Shown here: positions 30,520 through 34,692 of the stretch, piece after piece | How positions within the stretch are numbered: the stretch's first letter is position 1 | Layout: each line of letters opens with the position of its first letter | From: JABCPE02 sp963506915 | GTDB taxonomy: Bacteria > Bacteroidota > Bacteroidia > Flavobacteriales > Weeksellaceae | Length of the DNA: 34,692 nt | Assembly: GCA_963506915.1 (NCBI GenBank) | Contig: CAUORE010000018.1 | Span: 1 to 34,692, forward strand | Direction of reading: 5' to 3' | Notes under the pieces: generated by a model | Database searches by the model: none | What the model was told of the DNA's origin: nothing | Seen by the model: only the letters and a program-made list of their open reading frames with translations | Translations under genes and position numbers: made by a program

Positions 30520-31536
30520 ATGAATGCACCTATTATTTTAGGGATAGAATCCTCCTGTGATGACACCTCCGCTGCGGTAATTAGGGAACGAAAAATCCTC
30601 TCTAATATTGCTAATACGCAGACTATTCATAATGAATATGGCGGTGTAGTTCCTGAGCTGGCTTCCCGTGCTCATCAGCAGAACATCATCCCTGTAGTTC
30701 AAAAATCACTTGCAGAAGCAAAGATACAACAAAATGAGATTTCTGCAATAGGTTTTACAAGAGGACCTGGGCTTTTGGGTTCACTTTTGGTAGGAACTTC
30801 CTTTGCAAAGTCTTTGGCAATGTCTTTGGATATTCCATTGATAGAGGTCAATCATCTCCAAGCGCATATTTTAGCACATTTTATAAACGATGCCAATCCC
30901 ACTCCTCCACAGTTTCCGTTTCTGTGTCTCACGGTAAGCGGCGGACACACGATGATTGTTTTGGTGAAAGATTATTTCGATATGGAAATCATCGGGAAAA
31001 CCATAGACGATGCAGCAGGAGAAGCTTTTGACAAGATTGGGAAAATATTCGGGCTGGACTATCCTGCGGGAGCGATTATTGATAAACTCGCCCAAGACGG
31101 AAATCCTGATGCTTTCACTTTTGGGAAACCCAAATTAGAAGGATATGATTACTCTTTCAGCGGTATTAAAACTTCGGTTTTGTATTTTGTCCAAAAAGAA
31201 CTGCAGAAAAATCCTAATTTCATTACAGAAAATCTATCTGATTTGTGCGCTTCTGTTCAGAAAACTATCATTGATTCCTTGATGAACAAGCTACAAAAAG
31301 CCGTGAAAGATTTAGGAATTAAAGAAGTGGCGATTGCTGGTGGAGTTTCCGCAAATTCAGAATTAAGAAAAGCAATGCAGAACAATGCAGAGAAACAAGG
31401 CTGGAATATTTTCATCCCAAAATTTGAATACACTACGGACAATGCCGCTATGATAGCCATGGTAGCGCAGCTGAAATATGAACGAGGTGAGTTTACTGAC
31501 CTAAGAACCACCGCTACATCCAGATATGATTTCTAA
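30520..31536 (+). CDS. tsaD: tRNA N6-adenosine threonylcarbamoyltransferase
   Basis: The 338-residue protein (also called Gcp/YgjD) transfers threonylcarbamoyl onto A37 of ANN-decoding tRNAs, with TsaB and TsaE as partners. The ASKHA fold is seen from ILGIESSCDDTSAAV at 6-20, GFTRGPGLLGSLLVGTSFAK, the metal motif HLQAH (His112 and His116), CLTVSGGHTMIVL, DDAAGEAFDKIGKIFGL, and in the last third VAIGGVSANSELR-like VAIAGGVSANSELR and YTTDNAAMIA. A frame open to 30226 is part of the tamB gene's shadow; the ATG at 30520 matches the family's start. A bidirectional terminator follows. Confidence 0.96.
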   Translation: MNAPIILGIESSCDDTSAAVIRERKILSNIANTQTIHNEYGGVVPELASRAHQQNIIPVVQKSLAEAKIQQNEISAIGFTRGPGLLGSLLVGTSFAKSLAMSLDIPLIEVNHLQAHILAHFINDANPTPPQFPFLCLTVSGGHTMIVLVKDYFDMEIIGKTIDDAAGEAFDKIGKIFGLDYPAGAIIDKLAQDGNPDAFTFGKPKLEGYDYSFSGIKTSVLYFVQKELQKNPNFITENLSDLCASVQKTIIDSLMNKLQKAVKDLGIKEVAIAGGVSANSELRKAMQNNAEKQGWNIFIPKFEYTTDNAAMIAMVAQLKYERGEFTDLRTTATSRYDF

Positions 31537-31560
31537 AAAAAATAAAAATTTTCTAAAAAT

Positions 31561-31598
31561 AAAAAGAGCTTTATTATGAAATAAAGCTCTTTATTTTT
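31561..31598. terminator. Bidirectional terminator after tsaD
   Basis: AAAGAGCTTTATT (31563-31575) and AATAAAGCTCTTT (31580-31592) form a perfect 13-bp stem with a 4-nt loop, with A-rich and T-rich flanks. It serves tsaD and the converging small lipoprotein gene. Confidence 0.92.
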
Positions 31599-31614
31599 TA
31601 ACAAAAATGCTAAA

Positions 31615-32046
31615 TTATTGTGCTTGAGCAGCAGCAGCTACTTCAGTAGCGATTTTTTGAGCCCACTCACCCCATACTTTTGCATCTTCTGGAGTCATTT
31701 TTGTCATTTTTTCTTGTGCAGATTTAGCTAAATCTTGAGCTTTTTGTGCAAGCTCAGCACTTTTAGCAGCATCTTTAGCTTTAGCAGCTTCTAATACTTC
31801 TTTGTAGTAAGCAGCGTACTCTTCAGCAAATTTTTGAGTTTCTTCGTTGCTGAATTTTGGAACTTCAGACAAAGCACCTGCTACACCTTCTGCAGCTTTT
31901 TCTTCTGCAGCTGGTTCAGCAGTTTCTTGAGCAGTTGAATCTGCTGCTGCTTCTGTTGCTGGTTTTTCAGCTGGAGTTTCTTTTTTACCACAAGAAACCA
32001 TTGATAACATTGCTACTGCTCCTAGAGCGAATACTAGTTTTTTCAT
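31615..32046 (-). CDS. Small Ala/Glu/Lys-rich lipoprotein
   Basis: The 143-residue product begins with a lipoprotein signal ending MVSCGKKE (Cys19). Residues of about 25-55 are a low-complexity linker of Ala, Glu, Thr and Pro, probably disordered. Residues of about 65-143 form a strongly helical, charged region (AEEYAAYYKEVLEAAKAKDA, then AKSAELAQKAQDLAKSAQEK) with heptad-like spacing of Ala and Leu, suggesting a coiled coil or helical bundle on the membrane surface. No enzyme motif is seen and I do not recognise a named family. The high alanine content raises local GC through GCA/GCT codons. Confidence 0.8.
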   Translation of the reverse strand: MKKLVFALGAVAMLSMVSCGKKETPAEKPATEAAADSTAQETAEPAAEEKAAEGVAGALSEVPKFSNEETQKFAEEYAAYYKEVLEAAKAKDAAKSAELAQKAQDLAKSAQEKMTKMTPEDAKVWGEWAQKIATEVAAAAQAQ

Positions 32047-32091
32047 TTTAAAAACGATTTTTAGTTAAACAATTATTAAATTTTTCTGCGA

Positions 32092-32099
32092 CAAAGGTA
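32092..32099 (-). promoter_or_regulatory. -7 box for the small lipoprotein gene
   Basis: The minus strand reads TACCTTTG, 45 nt before the lipoprotein ATG at 32046. Confidence 0.45.
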
Positions 32100-32164
32100 T
32101 ACTTTTTTTTCGTTTTAACAAATTTTTTGATATTTTTTTTCTTTTATTTTTTGTTATAATTTAA

Positions 32165-32172
32165 TATTTTTG
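32165..32172 (+). promoter_or_regulatory. -7 box TATTTTTG for rsmE
   Basis: TATTTTTG ends 21 nt before the rsmE ATG at 32194. It contains the TTG that would be used by a longer rsmE frame, so the shorter start is preferred. Confidence 0.5.
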
Positions 32173-32193
32173 CTTCTAATAACAATAGAAAGC

Positions 32194-32889
32194 ATGAAAT
32201 TATTCCATGGTGAAATCACAGGAAACGCTGTAATAATACACGAAGAAGAACAGCAGCACATCTCTAAAGTCCTAAGGATGAAGGCGGGAGAAGAGATTTT
32301 TGTAACTGATGGCAAGGGAGGCTTAGCCAAAGGGAAACTCTTTTTTGAAGGAAAAAAAATCCTCCTGCAACCCACTGAAATCCAAACAAATTTGCCCAAT
32401 TTCCCATTACAAGCGCATATCGCTATAGCGCCTACTAAAAACATAGACCGAATAGAATTTTTCGTGGAAAAATCCACAGAATTGGGCGTTTCGGAGATTA
32501 CTTTTCTTTTGACAGAAAAGTCCGAAAGAAAGAATATTAACATAGAAAAAATCCGAAAACAAGCCATTTCAGCTTCTAAACAAAGCCTAAGATTCCACTT
32601 CCCTGTTGTGAATGAACTGACCAAGTTTTCTGATTTTGTGAAAGGTATTTCGGCTGAAAACACTTTTGTGGCTCATTGTGACAAAGCTTTTGAAAGAGCA
32701 AACCTCAGCCAAATTCAGCCCAAAGACAAAATCACTTTCCTCATTGGCCCTGAAGGAGATTTCAGTCCAAAGGAAATTCAGCTTTTAGCAGAGAAAGGAA
32801 TAAAAGCCATCGCCCTCGGACAGCAGAGACTGAGAACCGAAACGGCGGGTATTTTCGTGGCGGCGTGGGCGTATAATCAGTATCTTTAA
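32194..32889 (+). CDS. rsmE: 16S rRNA (uracil-1498-N3)-methyltransferase
   Basis: The 231-residue SPOUT-family enzyme methylates U1498 of 16S rRNA using SAM. The N-terminal PUA-like domain (about 1-65) has EEQQHISKVLRMKAGEEIFV and TDGKGG; the knotted methyltransferase domain has APTKNIDRIEFFVEKSTELG (80-99), FLIGPEGDFSPKEI (182-195) and ALGQQRLRTETA (207-218), the last forming the SAM-binding trefoil knot. The start is ATG 32194. It is the last housekeeping gene before a second accessory patch. No terminator is seen after it, so readthrough into 32929 is possible. Confidence 0.95.
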   Translation: MKLFHGEITGNAVIIHEEEQQHISKVLRMKAGEEIFVTDGKGGLAKGKLFFEGKKILLQPTEIQTNLPNFPLQAHIAIAPTKNIDRIEFFVEKSTELGVSEITFLLTEKSERKNINIEKIRKQAISASKQSLRFHFPVVNELTKFSDFVKGISAENTFVAHCDKAFERANLSQIQPKDKITFLIGPEGDFSPKEIQLLAEKGIKAIALGQQRLRTETAGIFVAAWAYNQYL

Positions 32890-32928
32890 CGCTAATTTAT
32901 ACTACATTTTTTGATGAAATAACCTATT

Positions 32929-33612
32929 ATGTATTTTGCAAACAGCTGGCATAAATTTAATTTTGTAATCACTCCTAAGGAATTTGAAATGATATTTAAC
33001 CGAGAAGATTTTGAGTTTGTTATCAATAACACTCGGGTAAATATAGACTATTCCCATACCGAAAAGCAGAAAATTTTTACTGCTTATCAGCAATATTATG
33101 AAAAAGTGCTTACTAGTCGAGAAAAATATGAACACGAGGCTCTATGGAAAATTGTAAATGCAATGCGACAAGGCATGATAGACCAAACAAAAAAACTGAT
33201 TTTTGCCGAAGTGGTGCTTAGTGGCAAGGTATCAGATGAGTATAAATTAGTGCAATGCAAAGAGCCTTTTATCGAAATAGACCCATTTTGTCTTCTTTAC
33301 AAAAAGGAAAAAAACTTGCTCTCCACCATTTATCACGAGCCTGAAAATGTTTTTGGATTACAAATAAATTATCCTAAAACCATCAGTCTTACAGATATGA
33401 ACGATAACCTAAGAGGCAATTACTTGACAGAGAAATACCCTATGTATGCCATTTTCAAGGATATCATTAAACAGATTAAGAAAATCAGCCATAAAGCAAA
33501 AATGATGAAGGATGACCAGCTGCTCAAACCTGACTTTTGGATTTCTGATAAAGCAAAAGAGCAAGTAGGACAAAATTATTACTTGCAGAAAAATGGATTG
33601 GTTTTTATTTAA
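32929..33612 (+). CDS. Hypothetical protein of an accessory patch
   Basis: This 227-residue protein has no signal peptide and no membrane segment. Its N-terminal half is helical and Tyr/Phe-rich (IFTAYQQYYEKVLTSREKYE, then EALWKIVNAMRQGMID), and the second half has strands (EPFIEIDPFCLLYKK, FGLQINYPKTISLTD) and a basic helical stretch (FKDIIKQIKKISHKAKMMK). I do not recognise its family. It follows rsmE by 39 nt and precedes a SUKH-type immunity protein, so membership of a toxin-immunity locus is possible but not shown. No promoter box is clear. Confidence 0.6.
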   Translation: MYFANSWHKFNFVITPKEFEMIFNREDFEFVINNTRVNIDYSHTEKQKIFTAYQQYYEKVLTSREKYEHEALWKIVNAMRQGMIDQTKKLIFAEVVLSGKVSDEYKLVQCKEPFIEIDPFCLLYKKEKNLLSTIYHEPENVFGLQINYPKTISLTDMNDNLRGNYLTEKYPMYAIFKDIIKQIKKISHKAKMMKDDQLLKPDFWISDKAKEQVGQNYYLQKNGLVFI

Positions 33613-33653
33613 TTTTAATACAATTTAAGTATAAAATAGAGTGATAATTAAAA

Positions 33654-33673
33654 GCTCATCTTTGTAAATGAGC
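33654..33673. repeat. Short inverted repeat upstream of the SMI1/KNR4 gene
   Basis: GCTCAT (33654-33659) and ATGAGC (33668-33673) form a 6-bp stem with an 8-nt loop, 20 nt before the ATG at 33694. No T-run follows; it might be an operator or a leader hairpin. Confidence 0.35.
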
Positions 33674-33693
33674 ATAATACGAACAAAAAACCT

Positions 33694-34176
33694 ATGAAAA
33701 ACCTTAGTTTTGAGAAATATGGACTGAGTCCTGAAAAGGTGGAACAGCTCAGAGTTTATAAGATTTTGCCCGATAAACAAACCCTAAAAAACCTCATCAA
33801 AGCCTATGAAACAGACAATGTAGAAGAAACGGAACTCACTGATTTTCAGAAACAACTAAACCAACCTATTGATGAGGCATACGCTCATTTTCTATTAGAA
33901 CATAACGGCGGCATTCCTTCTAAAAACAGAGTCAAAGGAAGTAAGGTGGTGATAGACCATTTTTTGGCATTTCGGTCGGCTTACAAGTTTCATTCACTGA
34001 TAGATTTGTATCCTGACTTTCAGAAACTGGGAATACCGATTGCGCGCACTCCTGCGGGCGATACGCTTTTATTAGCAGAAGACCAGCAGATTTATCTTTT
34101 TAATCATAATATACAAGACATAGAGCCCTCTCCTATTGCGACTGATTTTACCGATTTATTGGCGAGGCTTTATTGA
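33694..34176 (+). CDS. SMI1/KNR4 (SUKH) family protein, probable immunity protein
   Basis: The 160-residue protein shows the SUKH layout: a helical N-terminus, the signature IDEAYAHFLLEHNGGIPS at about residues 65-82 (the FLLxxNGGxP core), then VVIDHFLAFRSAYKFHSL, and IPIARTPAGDTLLLAEDQQI with YLFNHN later. SUKH proteins act as immunity to a wide range of bacterial toxins and often occur in multi-immunity arrays without the matching toxin. There is no signal peptide. It sits with two unassigned genes downstream. The start at 33694 is the first ATG and fits the family. Confidence 0.8.
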   Translation: MKNLSFEKYGLSPEKVEQLRVYKILPDKQTLKNLIKAYETDNVEETELTDFQKQLNQPIDEAYAHFLLEHNGGIPSKNRVKGSKVVIDHFLAFRSAYKFHSLIDLYPDFQKLGIPIARTPAGDTLLLAEDQQIYLFNHNIQDIEPSPIATDFTDLLARLY

Positions 34177-34193
34177 TTTTAAAATGAGATAAT

Positions 34194-34565
34194 ATGGAAA
34201 TTACACAAGAACTTAAAATAGAGATATATCACGCTCTTGCGGACTTTTTAGAAGCCTACAAAACCGAAAACACCCAAGTATTAGCTGAAAAGTTTGGTGT
34301 TTCGGGAGCGTTTTTAGAAGAAATCAATGAGACACTTGATTTTGTAGAGGATAAAAGCGTATTGCACCTTTTCCCGATAGAAGAAATAGATAAAGAAGTG
34401 AATAAACTACGCGAACTCACTCTCTATAAAGATAAAAAGATGAATAAACTTGTGGTAGAGGCTTGTGTATATGATGATAAAAATGAATGTATAGGGCTTA
34501 TCGTGGGCGATTATCTTTTGTATGAGTTACCCCCTAAGTTTGTGTTTAGTTATTTTGATGTATAA
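34194..34565 (+). CDS. Hypothetical protein in the SUKH neighbourhood
   Basis: The 123-residue acidic protein has a helical N-terminus (LKIEIYHALADFLEAYKTEN, then VLAEKFGVSGAFLEEINET) and a beta-rich C-terminus (KLVVEACVYDDKNECIGLIV, then GDYLLYELPPKF), compatible with a small alpha+beta immunity fold. I do not recognise it. It begins 17 nt after the SUKH gene and is likely in the same transcript. The company and size suggest another immunity protein; an unrelated role cannot be excluded. Confidence 0.6.
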   Translation: MEITQELKIEIYHALADFLEAYKTENTQVLAEKFGVSGAFLEEINETLDFVEDKSVLHLFPIEEIDKEVNKLRELTLYKDKKMNKLVVEACVYDDKNECIGLIVGDYLLYELPPKFVFSYFDV

Positions 34566-34611
34566 ATAAAAGAAATAATGACTATAGAATTTGGCACCTC
34601 AATAAATTATT

Positions 34612-34692
34612 ATGCAAATAGATTATATTAAAAAAAAGATGCTATTTTTATTAGCACATCCCGATTCTTTAAAATCAATTGTTCCTAAAGAG
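34612..34692 (+). CDS. Partial open frame at the right edge
   Basis: From the ATG at 34612 an open frame of 27 codons (MQIDYIKKKMLFLLAHPDSL and on) runs off the window. It follows the previous gene by 46 nt in the same direction. Too little is present to name it; another member of the accessory patch is likely. A short 17-codon frame at 34578 overlaps its start and is probably not a gene. Confidence 0.4.
   Translation, partial: MQIDYIKKKMLFLLAHPDSLKSIVPKE

Noticed and set aside
34578..34631. A 17-codon frame between the last complete gene and the partial gene
   Set aside because: It is very short, overlaps the start of the longer open frame at 34612 and has no promoter or recognisable sequence.
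1..34692. CRISPR arrays, insertion sequences, rRNA genes, replication origin
   Set aside because: No regularly spaced direct repeats, no transposase or integrase frames, no rRNA-like sequence and no dnaA-box cluster were found on reading through both strands.

Overview
This window looks like a chromosomal segment of a low-GC member of the Bacteroidota, most likely class Flavobacteriia, family Weeksellaceae (the Chryseobacterium/Riemerella group); the genus cannot be fixed by eye. The evidence is the pair of type IX secretion/gliding genes porV and gldJ, many SusD-free Bacteroidota lipoproteins with a Cys right after a short hydrophobic leader, an almost complete absence of Shine-Dalgarno sequences, and the Bacteroidota-type promoter TAnnTTTG (with TTTG about 19-20 nt upstream in the best cases) in front of most transcription units.

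Layout. 1-1673: the 5' end of a leftward secreted-protein gene, then a rightward pair of lipoproteins (lipocalin-like, OmpA-like). 1733-3340: a small accessory patch of unassigned, immunity-like genes, one of them apparently frameshifted, with a repeated non-coding segment. 3392-6979: UbiA-type prenyltransferase and HAD phosphatase, a PrcB-like lipoprotein, cysteine desulfurase and thioredoxin. 7012-9088: two identical tRNA-Asp genes and lysS. 9091-13590: murF and gldJ leftward, porV rightward (cell wall and T9SS/gliding). 13588-15351: phosphopantetheinyl transferase and M14 peptidase leftward. 15364-17380: TerC and an XRE-type regulator embedded in a cluster of TTTACA-NN-TGTAAA-like dyads. 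17396-22424: L19 with a structured leader, phoH, a SAM hydrolase, a duplicated DUF1599 protein, folP and kbl. 22433-25853: OprO/P-like porin, a lipoprotein beta-carbonic anhydrase, a secreted nuclease and an Lrp/AsnC regulator. 25896-32889: a 1540-residue TamB-like protein and tsaD, diverging from start codons one base apart, then a small Ala/Glu lipoprotein and rsmE. 32929-34692: a second accessory patch with a SUKH/SMI1-KNR4 protein and unassigned neighbours, running off the right edge.

Most of the window is housekeeping: translation (lysS, tRNA-Asp, rplS, tsaD, rsmE), envelope biogenesis (murF, tamB, porV, gldJ, porin), and cofactor or sulfur metabolism (cysteine desulfurase, folP, kbl, PPTase). 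The parts worth a second look are regulatory and accessory: the dyad cluster around TerC and the XRE regulator, the L19 leader, four genes whose promoter -7 box sits so close to the ATG that they are predicted to be leaderless, and the two toxin-less immunity-like patches. I found no CRISPR array, integrase, transposase or rRNA gene.
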